From CAYMGQ01 sp964390055 (lineage in GTDB: Bacteria; Bacillota; Clostridia; Peptostreptococcales; Natronincolaceae): a stretch of 22,080 nucleotides of DNA. The notes under the pieces were generated by a model. That model made no database searches and was not told where the DNA came from. It saw only the letters and a list, made by a program, of their open reading frames with translations. A program made the position numbers and the translations under genes. Of the stretch, positions 6,368 through 13,720 are shown piece by piece (position 1 is the first letter of the stretch; each line of letters begins with the position of its first letter). The stretch lies in contig CAYMGQ010000021.1 in assembly GCA_964390055.1 (NCBI GenBank), positions 1 through 22,080 of the forward strand, in the 5' to 3' direction.

Positions 6368-6907
6368 ATGGCTAGATTAAAGGATAAATATCAAAGGGAA
6401 GTAGTGCCTGCTTTGATGGAGAAATTTGGATATAAAAATGTAATGGAAGCCCCTAAACTAGATAAGGTTGTAGTTAATATGGGATTGGGGGATACCAAAG
6501 AAAACCCTAAGGCTTTAGAAGCTGCCGTTCAGGAGCTGGCTGCAATAGTAGGACAGAGGCCAGTTATAACAAAGGCCAAGAAATCAGTTTCTAATTTTAA
6601 GCTTAGAGAGGGAATGTCGGTAGGTGCCAAGGTTACATTAAGAGGAGAAAAAATGTATGCCTTTGTAGATAGATTGTTGAATGTTGCCTTGCCTAGGGTG
6701 CGGGACTTTAGAGGTGTTAGCACCAGGGCTTTTGATGGTAGGGGCAATTATGCCTTAGGTATAAGGGAACATTTGATTTTTCCGGAAATTGATTATGATA
6801 AGGTTGAGCAAGTTAGAGGGATGGATATAGCCTTTGTAACTACGGCTAAGACAGACGAAGAAAGTCGTGAACTGTTAAAACTTATGGGAATGCCCTTTAA
6901 AAAATAG
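6368..6907 (+). CDS. rplE: 50S ribosomal protein L5 (uL5)
   Basis: 179 aa, standard length. L5 binds 5S rRNA in the central protuberance and contacts P-site tRNA and S13. It starts MARLKDKYQREVVPALMEKFGYKN and contains the conserved PKLDKVVVNMGLGD block (about 25-38), then GQRPVITKAKKSVSNFKLREGMSVGAKVTLRG (about 59-90), then the C-terminal GIREHLIFPEIDYDKVEQVRGMDI. ATG 6368 is chosen, 10 nt after GGGAGGT (6351-6357). The frame extends up to a TTG at 6344, which has no SD of its own and lengthens the protein beyond the family. Confidence 0.97.
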   Translation: MARLKDKYQREVVPALMEKFGYKNVMEAPKLDKVVVNMGLGDTKENPKALEAAVQELAAIVGQRPVITKAKKSVSNFKLREGMSVGAKVTLRGEKMYAFVDRLLNVALPRVRDFRGVSTRAFDGRGNYALGIREHLIFPEIDYDKVEQVRGMDIAFVTTAKTDEESRELLKLMGMPFKK

Positions 6908-6923
6908 ATAAGGAGGTAATAAA

Positions 6924-7109
6924 GTGGCGAAAAAATCTCTGAGAATAAAGCAACGAAGGAAGCAAAAATACAGCACAAGAGAATATTCTAGATGTCAGAT
7001 TTGTGGGAGACCCCATGGTTATCTTAGAAAATTCGGTCTATGCCGTATTTGTTTTAGAGAATTAGCCTACAAAGGTCAAATACCAGGTGTTAGAAAAGCA
7101 AGTTGGTAA
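6924..7109 (+). CDS. rpsZ: 30S ribosomal protein S14, zinc-binding type Z (uS14)
   Basis: 61 aa, starting at GTG 6924 after AAGGAGGT. This is the short, zinc-binding form of S14. Cys24, Cys27, Cys40 and Cys43 form two CxxC pairs (CQIC and CRIC). Between them is GRPHGYLRKFGL, and the C-terminus is the family GQIPGVRKASW. S14 is in the 30S head. A zinc-free paralogue often exists elsewhere in Firmicutes genomes, but this window cannot show that. It may be named rpsN type Z in annotations. Confidence 0.97.
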   Translation: MAKKSLRIKQRRKQKYSTREYSRCQICGRPHGYLRKFGLCRICFRELAYKGQIPGVRKASW

Positions 7110-7130
7110 AAATGGAAGGAGGTATAGGCT

Positions 7131-7529
7131 ATGACAATGACAGACCCAATTGCGGATATGCTTACTCGAGTTAGAAATGCTAGTTCGATTAAACACGATT
7201 CTGTAGATATTCCAGCTTCAAATATGAAAAAACAAATCGCTGAAATCCTTTTAGAAGAGGGTTTTATTAAGGGATATGATGTAATAGAAGACGGCAAGCA
7301 GGGAATTCTTAGATTACAATTAAAATATGGGCAAAATAATGAAAAGGTTATAACGGGAATAAAGCGAATTTCGAAACCAGGTTTGAGGGTTTATGCGAGA
7401 AAAAATGAAGTACCTAAAGTTTTAGGAGGATTAGGTATAGCAGTTATCTCAACATCTAAGGGTCTTGTAACTGATAGGGTTGCAAGAAGTGAGGGCGTTG
7501 GTGGAGAGGTTATTGCTTACATCTGGTAG
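7131..7529 (+). CDS. rpsH: 30S ribosomal protein S8 (uS8)
   Basis: 132 aa, usual length. S8 is a primary 16S rRNA binder in the central domain. In E. coli it is the autogenous repressor of the spc operon through an RNA site in the rplE region; no such site was identified here. It starts MTMTDPIADMLTRVRNAS, the standard N-terminus, so ATG 7131 is kept over ATG 7137. The C-terminal half has GIKRISKPGLRVYARKNEVPKVLGGLGIAVISTSKG, and it ends in GGEVIAYIW. AGGAGGT precedes the start. Confidence 0.98.
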   Translation: MTMTDPIADMLTRVRNASSIKHDSVDIPASNMKKQIAEILLEEGFIKGYDVIEDGKQGILRLQLKYGQNNEKVITGIKRISKPGLRVYARKNEVPKVLGGLGIAVISTSKGLVTDRVARSEGVGGEVIAYIW

Positions 7530-7557
7530 TAGGAGTGACTTTAAGGGAGGTGTAGAT

Positions 7558-8094
7558 ATGTCAAGAATTGGTGTAAAACCCATTGAATTGCCACAGGGCG
7601 TAGAGGTTAATATTGATGAAAATAATCTTGTGACGGTTAAAGGACCTAAGGGTAGTTTAAGCAAGGAAATTCACAAGGATATGATTATAAAACAAGAGGA
7701 TAATACATTACTGGTGGAAAGACCTAGCAATATCAAAATGCACAGGTCATTACACGGTTTATCTAGATCTTTGATATTTAATATGGTAGATGGAGTGGTC
7801 AAAGGCTATGAAAAGAAATTATTATTAGTTGGTGTAGGCTATAGGGCCAATAAGCAGGGAAAAAAGCTAGTATTAAACTTAGGTTTCTCCCATCCTATTG
7901 AATTAGAGGACCCAGAAGGTGTTGAAACCGAGGTGCCATCCCAAACAGAAATTATCGTTAGAGGCATAGATAAACAAAAAGTGGGTAATTATGCAGCTAG
8001 GATAAGGGAGCTAAGGAAACCAGAACCTTATAAGGGCAAGGGTATAAAATACTCTGATGAAATCATTAGACGTAAGGAAGGAAAAACTGGTTAA
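7558..8094 (+). CDS. rplF: 50S ribosomal protein L6 (uL6)
   Basis: 178 aa, two tandem alpha/beta domains, located near the L7/L12 stalk base and the factor-binding centre. It starts MSRIGVKPIELPQGVEV. The first domain contains the VTVKGPKGSLSKE turn. The second domain begins around residue 85 and carries the signature RIRELRKPEPYKGKGIKY (about 152-169), ending RRKEGKTG. ATG 7558 is preceded by GGGAGGTG (7545-7552). Upstream in-frame codons run into rpsH and are not conserved. Confidence 0.97.
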   Translation: MSRIGVKPIELPQGVEVNIDENNLVTVKGPKGSLSKEIHKDMIIKQEDNTLLVERPSNIKMHRSLHGLSRSLIFNMVDGVVKGYEKKLLLVGVGYRANKQGKKLVLNLGFSHPIELEDPEGVETEVPSQTEIIVRGIDKQKVGNYAARIRELRKPEPYKGKGIKYSDEIIRRKEGKTG

Positions 8095-8142
8095 GACTAA
8101 ATAGGAAAAACAGTCAAAAGCCATAGGGAGGAGTGAACTAAG

Positions 8143-8511
8143 GTGATTAAAAAAGTAAATAGAAACCGAGCAAGACAAAAAAGACACTACAAATTACGGA
8201 ACAAAATATTTGGAACAGCTGAGCGTCCAAGACTAAATGTATATAGAAGTCTAAACAATATCTATGCACAAATTATAGATGATGAAAATGGGCAAACTCT
8301 TGTGGCTGCCTCAACTTTAAATAAAGAAATAAAAGACAATAATGAAAAAACAGGCAATGAAGAAGCCGCCAAACTCGTGGGTGAACTAATAGGAAAAAAA
8401 GCCATAGATAAGGGTATAAAGACTGTGGTATTTGATCGGGGAGGATACCTTTACCATGGACGAATAAAGGCCTTGGCCGAGGGAGCAAGAGAAGCTGGAC
8501 TTAACTTTTAA
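8143..8511 (+). CDS. rplR: 50S ribosomal protein L18 (uL18)
   Basis: 122 aa, GTG start at 8143 with GGGAGGAG upstream. L18 binds 5S rRNA together with L5 in the central protuberance. Family motifs are the basic N-terminus RNRARQKRHYKLRNKIFGTAERPRLNVYRSLNNIYAQIIDD (about 5-45), the linker TLVAAST, and the C-terminal VVFDRGGYLYHGRIKALAEGAREAGLNF (about 95-122), which is diagnostic. The 48-nt gap before it has no clear terminator. Confidence 0.98.
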   Translation: MIKKVNRNRARQKRHYKLRNKIFGTAERPRLNVYRSLNNIYAQIIDDENGQTLVAASTLNKEIKDNNEKTGNEEAAKLVGELIGKKAIDKGIKTVVFDRGGYLYHGRIKALAEGAREAGLNF

Positions 8512-8529
8512 TATGAAGGAGGGAAATTG

Positions 8530-9036
8530 ATGCTAGAGAAGCGTATAGACGGTAGTCAACTTGATTTGAAAGAACAAGTTGTAGATATAAGACGAGTTAC
8601 TAAGGTAGTGAAGGGTGGTAGAAACTTTAGGTTTACAGCCCTGGTTGTAGTAGGGGATGAAAACGGACACGTAGGAGTGGGAAGTGGCAAGGCTATGGAA
8701 ATCCCTGATGCAATAAGAAAAGGCATTCAAAATGCCAAGAAAGACTTAATTAAGGTACCAATTGTGAATACAACTATACCCCACGAAGTAAGGGGCAGAT
8801 TTGGCGCCGGCAAGGTATTAATTATGCCTGCTAGGGAAGGTACAGGTATTATCGCTGGGGGACCTGTAAGGGCAGTTTTAGAACTATCAGGTCTGAAGGA
8901 TATTAGAGCTAAATCTTTAGGTTCAAATAATTCTAGAAATATGGTAAATGCTACAATGGACGGTTTAAGGAACTTAAAACGTGCGGAAGATGTAGCTAGA
9001 CTAAGAGGAAAATCCACTGAGGATCTCTTAGGATAG
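8530..9036 (+). CDS. rpsE: 30S ribosomal protein S5 (uS5)
   Basis: 168 aa. S5 affects decoding accuracy and the mRNA entry channel; its N-terminal part is a dsRNA-binding-like domain. It contains QVVDIRRVTKVVKGGRNFRFTALVVVGD (about 17-44), the GHVGVGSGKAMEIPDAIRKG block, and VRAVLELSGLKDIRAKSLGSNNSRNMVNATMDGLRNL in the C-terminal domain. ATG 8530 is chosen over the adjacent in-frame TTG 8527; AAGGAGGG ends 6 nt before the ATG. It starts 18 nt after rplR. Confidence 0.97.
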   Translation: MLEKRIDGSQLDLKEQVVDIRRVTKVVKGGRNFRFTALVVVGDENGHVGVGSGKAMEIPDAIRKGIQNAKKDLIKVPIVNTTIPHEVRGRFGAGKVLIMPAREGTGIIAGGPVRAVLELSGLKDIRAKSLGSNNSRNMVNATMDGLRNLKRAEDVARLRGKSTEDLLG

Positions 9037-9049
9037 GAGGGAAAATTCT

Positions 9050-9229
9050 ATGTCAAACTTGAAGATAAAACTGACAAGAAGTGTCATCGGGTCACTGCCA
9101 AAACAAAGAAAAACAGTAGAGGCTTTAGGCCTGAGAAAAATTGGGCAAATAGTTGAAAAACCTGATAACCCCCAAACTAGGGGAATGATTGAAAAAGTTA
9201 AGAACTTTGTTACAATTATAGAAGCTTAA
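9050..9229 (+). CDS. rpmD: 50S ribosomal protein L30 (uL30)
   Basis: A short 59-aa gene found by reading the gap between rpsE and rplO. It starts at ATG 9050 behind GGAGGG (9036-9041) and stops at TAA 9227-9229. The protein begins MSNLKIKLTRSVIGSLPKQR and continues KTVEALGLRKIGQIVEKPDN, then PQTRGMIEKVKNFVTIIEA, which matches the bacterial L30 pattern (LTRSxIGxxxxQR, then LGLRKxxxxV, then GMIxKVxxLV). L30 is a small 50S surface protein. Length and position between S5 and L15 are canonical. Confidence 0.97.
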   Translation: MSNLKIKLTRSVIGSLPKQRKTVEALGLRKIGQIVEKPDNPQTRGMIEKVKNFVTIIEA

Positions 9230-9245
9230 TAAAGGAGGTGTAAGG

Positions 9246-9692
9246 ATGAAACTACATGAGCTTAGACCTGCTAAAGGTACTATTAAAAGCGCTAGAAGAA
9301 AAGGCAGAGGCATTGCTAGTGGCTTGGGCAAGACCGCTGGCAGGGGAACTAAGGGTCAGAAAGCCCGTAGTAGACGAGGTTCTAGACCAACCTTTGAGGG
9401 AGGCCAAATGCCTTTAGTTAGAAGGATGCCAAAGTATGGATTTACTAATATATTCAAAAAAGAATACACAACTATAAATGTTGAAGTTTTAAATAGATTT
9501 GAAGATGGAACTAAAATAAATGCAGAATTCCTTAAGGATCAGGGACTGATAAAAAACATTAAAAAAGATGGTTTAAAAATCCTAGGTGACGGGAATTTAG
9601 AAAAAAATTTAACTGTGAAGGCTGCAAAATTTACAAAATCAGCTGTAGAAAAAATTGAAGCTGCTGGTGGAAAAGTAGAAGAGGTGATGTAA
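9246..9692 (+). CDS. rplO: 50S ribosomal protein L15 (uL15)
   Basis: 148 aa, typical. L15 is a late 50S assembly protein with an extended, Gly/Arg-rich N-terminal tail. MKLHELRPAKGTIKSARRKG opens the protein, followed by SGLGKTAGRGTKGQKARS (about 26-43), FEGGQMPLVRRMPKYGF (about 51-67) and a C-terminal globular domain ending GGKVEEVM. AAAGGAGGTG precedes ATG 9246. The stop (9690-9692) is one base before the secY start, and the secY SD lies inside the rplO 3' end. Confidence 0.98.
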   Translation: MKLHELRPAKGTIKSARRKGRGIASGLGKTAGRGTKGQKARSRRGSRPTFEGGQMPLVRRMPKYGFTNIFKKEYTTINVEVLNRFEDGTKINAEFLKDQGLIKNIKKDGLKILGDGNLEKNLTVKAAKFTKSAVEKIEAAGGKVEEVM

Positions 9693-9693
9693 A

Positions 9694-10968
9694 GTGATAT
9701 CCACTCTAAAAAATGCATGGAAGATTCCTGAATTAAGGAGACGGATACTCTACACCCTAATGATGATGCTTGTATTTAGATTAGGTTCTGTTATACCAGT
9801 TCCTGGAGTGAACATCGCTTATGTTCGTGATATAGTAGAAAATGCAGGATTGTTGGCAATGTTTGATATGTTTTCCGGAGGTGCCTTTGGAAATATGACA
9901 ATCTTTGCCTTAAGTATAACCCCTTATATTACTGCCTCTATTATTATGCAATTGCTAACTATAGCAATACCTAGTTTGGAGGAGTTGGCTAAGGAAGGGG
10001 AAGAGGGCAGCAAAAAAATCGCCCAATATACTAGATATACAACGATAATTCTAGCATTAATCCAGGCAACAGGAATAAGTGTTGGGCTCTTTAGAGGGGC
10101 ACTGATTGATAAAAGCACATTTAATATTGTAGTAGTAGTTTGCACCTTAACTGCAGGAACAGCCTTCCTAATGTGGTTGGGTGAACAAATAACAGAAAAA
10201 GGAATAGGGAATGGAATTTCCTTGCTTATCTTTGCTGGAATTGTTTCTAGGGTTCCAGACGGGATTTACAAAACCTATGCACTAACAAAGCAGGGTGAGA
10301 TTTCCTATATAACTATACTTGGTTTTCTTGTGATAGCTATAGCTATTATAGCGGGAGTAGTGGCAATACAGGAGGGAACTAGAAAGATACCAGTTCAGTA
10401 TGCAAAGAGAGTTGTTGGCCGGAAAATGTATGGGGGACAAAGTACACATATACCTTTGAAGGTAAACCAGGCGGGAGTAATTCCTGTAATCTTCGCCATG
10501 TCCCTATTGGCTTTTCCACAAACAATAGCTTATTTCTTTGGTGAGGCAAGCAAATTTTCCTTATTTGTGGCTAGATGGTTATCTCCAGGGGGTAGACCTG
10601 GCGTATATATTTATAACTTGTTAAGCTTTCTATTGATTATTTTCTTTACCTATTTTTATACAGCAGTTACCTTTAATCCAATAGAAGTTGCTAGCAACAT
10701 GAGGCAAAATGGAGGTTTTATTCCAGGTATAAGACCTGGCAGACCTACTTCAGAATATTTATCAAGGGTATTAAATAGAATTACCCTGGCCGGGGCTGTG
10801 TTTTTAGCACTTATTGCCATATTACCTACTATGCTGCTCAATGTTTTAGGTATGCCAATTGCCTTTGGGGGTACTTCTATATTAATTGTTGTGGGGGTTG
10901 CCCTAGAAACTATGCAACAAATAGAAGCCCAGATGCTTATGAGGCATTATCAAGGGTTTTTAAAGTAG
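9694..10968 (+). CDS. secY: Protein translocase channel subunit SecY
   Basis: 424 aa, starting at GTG 9694 with GAGGTGA (9681-9687) ahead. SecY is the central pore of the SecYEG translocon in the cytoplasmic membrane. The ten expected hydrophobic segments are visible, beginning around residues 18-36. Signatures include RLGSVIPVPGVN near residue 30, GQITEKGIGNGISLLIFAGI-type sequence at about 164-183 (WLGEQITEKGIGNGISL), the basic cytosolic loop VQEGTRKIPVQYAKR, and the C-terminal GGTSILIVVGVALETMQQIEAQ. It is tightly coupled to rplO (1-nt gap). Membrane insertion of the channel is thus co-expressed with ribosome synthesis. Confidence 0.98.
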   Translation: MISTLKNAWKIPELRRRILYTLMMMLVFRLGSVIPVPGVNIAYVRDIVENAGLLAMFDMFSGGAFGNMTIFALSITPYITASIIMQLLTIAIPSLEELAKEGEEGSKKIAQYTRYTTIILALIQATGISVGLFRGALIDKSTFNIVVVVCTLTAGTAFLMWLGEQITEKGIGNGISLLIFAGIVSRVPDGIYKTYALTKQGEISYITILGFLVIAIAIIAGVVAIQEGTRKIPVQYAKRVVGRKMYGGQSTHIPLKVNQAGVIPVIFAMSLLAFPQTIAYFFGEASKFSLFVARWLSPGGRPGVYIYNLLSFLLIIFFTYFYTAVTFNPIEVASNMRQNGGFIPGIRPGRPTSEYLSRVLNRITLAGAVFLALIAILPTMLLNVLGMPIAFGGTSILIVVGVALETMQQIEAQMLMRHYQGFLK

Positions 10969-11044
10969 GATAATAGGTTAATATTTTACCCATAGATTTA
11001 TTATCATATGAAGACACCAAAAACTATTATTGGGAGATGGTGAA

Positions 11045-11698
11045 ATGAGAGCAATATTACTAGGACCACCGGGGGCGGGCAAGGGCACCCAGGCTACTAG
11101 TATTGTAGAGGAATTTGGGGTTCCCCATATTTCAACAGGAGATATATTTAGAGACCATATTAAAAGAGGCAGCCAGCTTGGAAAAGAGGCAAAAACTTTT
11201 ATGGATAAGGGACTCCTAGTTCCAGATGAGCTTGTGGTGGCTATTGTGGAGGATAGGATAAAAGAGGAAGATTGTAGTGGAGGATTTTTACTGGATGGTT
11301 TTCCAAGAACTGTTCTCCAAGCTGAGGCCCTGGATAAGGTTTTGGCAAACATGGATGTTTCCCTAGATAAAGTTATAAATATCGAGCTTGCTAAGGAACA
11401 ATTGATTAAGCGGATAGTGGGTAGGCGAATCTGCAAAAACTGTGGCGCCACCTACCATGTGGATTATAATCCCTCATCTAAAGGTGAAAGCTGCCAGCAA
11501 TGTGATGGGGAATTATACCAAAGGGCTGATGATACCGAAGAGACGGTAACAACAAGAATAGATGTTTATCAAAGGGAGACACAACCATTAATCCAGTATT
11601 ATAAGGAAAAAGGAATTTTAGTGGAAGTTGACGGAGACTCCGACAAGGAAGAGGTCTCTACTGAAATTATAGGCTTGCTAAGGGGCGAGGCCAGATGA
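11045..11698 (+). CDS. adk: Adenylate kinase (zinc-type lid)
   Basis: 217 aa, the long bacterial form. The enzyme catalyses ATP + AMP to 2 ADP and keeps adenylate pools balanced. The P-loop is GPPGAGKGT (7-15). STGDIFR (30-36) and the LLDGFPRT motif (82-89) follow. The LID domain has four cysteines, Cys130, Cys133, Cys150 and Cys153 (CKNC and CQQC), so a structural zinc is expected, as in many Gram-positive enzymes. ATG 11045 gives the conserved MRAILLGPPGAGKG start, with GGGAG (11032-11036) at 8 nt; an earlier in-frame ATG at 11030 lies before that SD. The 3' end overlaps map by 4 nt (ATGA). Confidence 0.97.
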   Translation: MRAILLGPPGAGKGTQATSIVEEFGVPHISTGDIFRDHIKRGSQLGKEAKTFMDKGLLVPDELVVAIVEDRIKEEDCSGGFLLDGFPRTVLQAEALDKVLANMDVSLDKVINIELAKEQLIKRIVGRRICKNCGATYHVDYNPSSKGESCQQCDGELYQRADDTEETVTTRIDVYQRETQPLIQYYKEKGILVEVDGDSDKEEVSTEIIGLLRGEAR

Positions 11699-12441
11699 TT
11701 TATCTTAAATCAAGGCAGGAAATTGAAATTATGCGGAGGGCTGGCCAGATTGTAGCAGAAACTCATGCCCTACTAAAGGAAGCCATTAAAGCAGGGGTAA
11801 CAACCAAGGAATTAGATGAGATAGCCGAAAAATATATAGTAAGCTGTGGGGCCAAACCCGCATTTAAGGGTTATGGTGGATTTCCGGCTAGCATCTGTGC
11901 ATCAATTAACCATGAGGTAGTACATGGGATACCTGGATTAAAAACCCTAGAGGATGGCGATATTATTAGTGTGGATATTGGGGCTGTTTATAAGGGCTAT
12001 TATGGGGATTCTGCTAAAACCCATGGAGTAGGACAGATTAGTCATGAGGCCCAAAGGTTGATTGATGTCACTAGACAAAGCTTCTATGAGGGGATACAGT
12101 ATGCTCGTGAGGGTATGCGTTTATCGGATATTTCCCATGGCATACAGACCTACGTTGAGAAAGAAGGATTTTCTGTAGTAAGGGACTATGTGGGCCATGG
12201 TATAGGTACAAATATGCATGAGGCTCCACAGATACCAAACTATGGACCGCCAGGAAGGGGTCCTAGGCTACAGGAGGGAATGACAGTGGCCATTGAGCCA
12301 ATGATAAATATGGGGACCCATGAGGTCAAGGTATTATCGGATGGCTGGACAGTGGTAACCCTAGATGGCCAATATTCTGCTCATTATGAACACACCATCG
12401 CAATTACAAAAGAGGAACCAGAAATCCTGACAGTATTATAA
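11695..12441 (+). CDS. map: Type I methionine aminopeptidase
   Basis: 248 aa. It removes the initiator methionine from nascent proteins at the ribosome exit. The di-metal site is complete by position: Asp94, Asp105, His168, Glu201 and Glu232, with the catalytic His77 in NHEVVHGIPG. The surrounding motifs VDIGAVYKGYYGDSAKT and YVGHGIGTNMHEAPQIPNYG are diagnostic. There is no N-terminal SH3-binding zinc extension, so it is the short bacterial type. It starts at ATG 11695 inside the adk stop overlap, so translation is probably coupled to adk. Confidence 0.97.
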   Translation: MIYLKSRQEIEIMRRAGQIVAETHALLKEAIKAGVTTKELDEIAEKYIVSCGAKPAFKGYGGFPASICASINHEVVHGIPGLKTLEDGDIISVDIGAVYKGYYGDSAKTHGVGQISHEAQRLIDVTRQSFYEGIQYAREGMRLSDISHGIQTYVEKEGFSVVRDYVGHGIGTNMHEAPQIPNYGPPGRGPRLQEGMTVAIEPMINMGTHEVKVLSDGWTVVTLDGQYSAHYEHTIAITKEEPEILTVL

Positions 12442-12463
12442 TTTTGTAAAAGAGGTGACTTTT

Positions 12464-12742
12464 GTGGATAGGAATGATATTGATATTGGCCAGGTGGTAA
12501 AGTCTATCCGGGGCAGGGATAAGGGAAGATTTTTTATAGTAAGAGATATAATAGATGCCAATCATGTCTTTATTGTTGATGGTGACATTAGAAAATTGGA
12601 TAAACCTAAGAAAAAGAAATTAAAACATTTGGTAAGATTAAATATAAGATCCCGGGAATTCAAGGAACGTGTTGAAGAGGGCAAAAAAATAAATAATGCT
12701 TTTATTAGGAGAGAACTTGAAAAACTAGGTGTAAATGCCTAG
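12464..12742 (+). CDS. KOW-domain RNA-binding protein (L14e/L6e-like)
   Basis: 92 aa if GTG 12464 is used. This start lies 6 nt after AGAGGTG (12451-12457), whereas the upstream in-frame GTG 12455 is inside that SD. The N-terminal half resembles a KOW motif: IGQVVKSIRGRDKGRFFIV, about residues 8-26. A loop DANHVFIVDGDIRKLDKPKKKKLKH follows, similar to the archaeal/eukaryotic L14e-type fold. The C-terminal third is charged and helical (SREFKERVEEGKKINNAFIRRELEKLG). Firmicutes commonly carry such a gene between map and infA. Its role is not established from sequence; a ribosome or rRNA partner is an inference from the domain and location. Confidence 0.88.
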   Translation: MDRNDIDIGQVVKSIRGRDKGRFFIVRDIIDANHVFIVDGDIRKLDKPKKKKLKHLVRLNIRSREFKERVEEGKKINNAFIRRELEKLGVNA

Positions 12743-12768
12743 AACCAGAATGGAGGTTTGATTCAAGA

Positions 12769-12987
12769 ATGTCTAAACAAGAGGCAATAGAGGTGGAAGG
12801 TAAGGTAAAAGAGGCTTTACCCAATGCTATGTTCACTGTGGAATTGGAAAATGGTCATGAGGTTTTAGCACATATATCAGGAAAATTAAGAATGCATTTT
12901 ATCCGAATTTTGCCTGGGGATACTGTAACCGTGGAATTATCACCCTATGATTTAACTAGGGGAAGGATAACATGGAGGAAAAAATAA
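12769..12987 (+). CDS. infA: Translation initiation factor IF-1
   Basis: 72 aa, the invariant bacterial length. IF-1 is a single OB-fold that binds the 30S A site and cooperates with IF-2 and IF-3. The sequence follows the family almost residue for residue: EAIEVEGKVKEALPNAMFTVELENGHEVLAHISGKLRMHFIRILPGDTVTVELSPYDLTRGRITWR is read across residues 5-70 in short conserved blocks (LPNAMF, ISGKLRMHFIRILPGD, SPYDLTRGRI). Start ATG 12769 follows TGGAGG (12751-12756) at 12 nt. It sits between the KOW gene and rpmJ, the usual Firmicutes place. Confidence 0.98.
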   Translation: MSKQEAIEVEGKVKEALPNAMFTVELENGHEVLAHISGKLRMHFIRILPGDTVTVELSPYDLTRGRITWRKK

Positions 12988-13042
12988 AGTTGATATAAAT
13001 TTCAAGCAAGTTTTTAAAGATGCTGCTTAAGGAGGGATAACA

Positions 13043-13156
13043 ATGAAAGTTAGACCATCGGTTAAACCAATTTGTGAAAAATGCAAGATTATTAGAAGAA
13101 AAGGCAGGGTAATGGTAATCTGCGAAAATCCCAAGCATAAACAAAGACAAGGATAA
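13043..13156 (+). CDS. rpmJ: 50S ribosomal protein L36, zinc-binding form (bL36)
   Basis: 37 aa, found by reading the gap after infA. ATG 13043 follows AAGGAGGG (13029-13036) and the stop is TAA 13154-13156. The protein begins MKVRPSVKPICEKCKIIRRK, continues GRVMVICENPKHKQRQG, and is a textbook C+ L36. The zinc ligands are Cys11, Cys14, Cys27 and His32. L36 is a small, late-assembling 50S protein. It is the last gene before a 169-nt non-coding gap, so it closes the spc section. Confidence 0.98.
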   Translation: MKVRPSVKPICEKCKIIRRKGRVMVICENPKHKQRQG

Positions 13157-13181
13157 GGTTGCAACTGGTATTTTCATGATT

Positions 13182-13210
13182 TTCATAGTATAATAAAATA
13201 TTGTTATAAT
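13182..13210 (+). promoter_or_regulatory. Possible internal promoter of the alpha operon
   Basis: TTCATA (13182-13187, 4 of 6 matches) and a perfect TATAAT (13205-13210) are spaced by 17 nt. A second TATAAT (13189-13194) lies just upstream but lacks a good -35. Transcription from here would start near 13217; the upstream box would give a start near 13201. The region is AT-rich, so chance matches are likely. Confidence 0.4.
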
Positions 13211-13213
13211 TTA

Positions 13214-13325
13214 TTTCTTAAGGCGGCTGTATTAATCTATGATTGATATTTAAGAAAATGATTATATAGATTTAAAATAATTAGGGATAATTATTGGATA
13301 GGAGAATTAGGAGGTGTAAGATATT
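13214..13325 (+). promoter_or_regulatory. Folded leader upstream of rpsM
   Basis: An 8-bp stem, TTTCTTAA (13214-13221) with TTAAGAAA (13250-13257), encloses a second helix, ATTAATC (13231-13237) with GATTGAT (13241-13247). A one-sided bulge GGCGGCTGT (13222-13230) lies on the 5' side. It stands upstream of the rpsM SD (AGGAGGTG, 13309-13316) in an operon that includes rpsD. In E. coli S4 represses the alpha operon at the rpsM leader. A similar role here is only a guess, as no known S4 site was recognised. Confidence 0.4.
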
Positions 13326-13700
13326 ATGGCCAGAATTGCTGGTGTTGACTTACCAAGAGACAAAAGAGTAGAAATTGGATTGACTTATATTTTTGGTATA
13401 GGAAGAAGTACGTCAAATGAAATATTGGCTGCTGCCGGTATAAATCCAGATACTAGGATTAAAGATTTAACCGAGGGAGAGGTCAATGCGTTAAGAAGGA
13501 CTATTGATGAGAAATATCAGGTGGAAGGGGACTTGAGAAGAGAAACCTCCATGAATATTAAAAGATTAAAAGAAATTAGATGTTATAGAGGTATGCGGCA
13601 TATTAAAGGATTACCTGTTAGAGGACAGCAGACAAAAACTAATGCACGTACTAGGAAGGGTCCTAAGAGGGCCGTTGGTCGTAAGAAAAATAGAGCTTAG
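13326..13700 (+). CDS. rpsM: 30S ribosomal protein S13 (uS13)
   Basis: 124 aa, typical. S13 is in the 30S head, forms the B1 bridges to L5 and the A-site finger, and contacts P-site tRNA through its basic tail. It opens MARIAGVDLPRDKRVEIGLTYIFGIGR, with the helix-hairpin-helix region following. RRETSMNIKRLKEIRCYRGMRHIKGLPVRGQQTKTNARTRKGP covers the conserved C-terminal half (about 74-116), and the protein ends KKNRA. AGGAGGTG (13309-13316) lies 9 nt before ATG 13326. It is the first gene of the alpha block. Confidence 0.98.
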   Translation: MARIAGVDLPRDKRVEIGLTYIFGIGRSTSNEILAAAGINPDTRIKDLTEGEVNALRRTIDEKYQVEGDLRRETSMNIKRLKEIRCYRGMRHIKGLPVRGQQTKTNARTRKGPKRAVGRKKNRA

Positions 13701-13720
13701 GTAAGGGAGGGACTAAGAGG

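Noticed and set aside
10978..11451. 157-aa minus-strand frame opposite adk
   Set aside because: It overlaps the intact adk gene, has no clear SD and no domain signature; treated as a shadow.
12988..13042. Possible hairpin AAGCA/TGCTT between infA and rpmJ
   Set aside because: The pairing is about 5 bp with a long loop and no T tract; not above chance.
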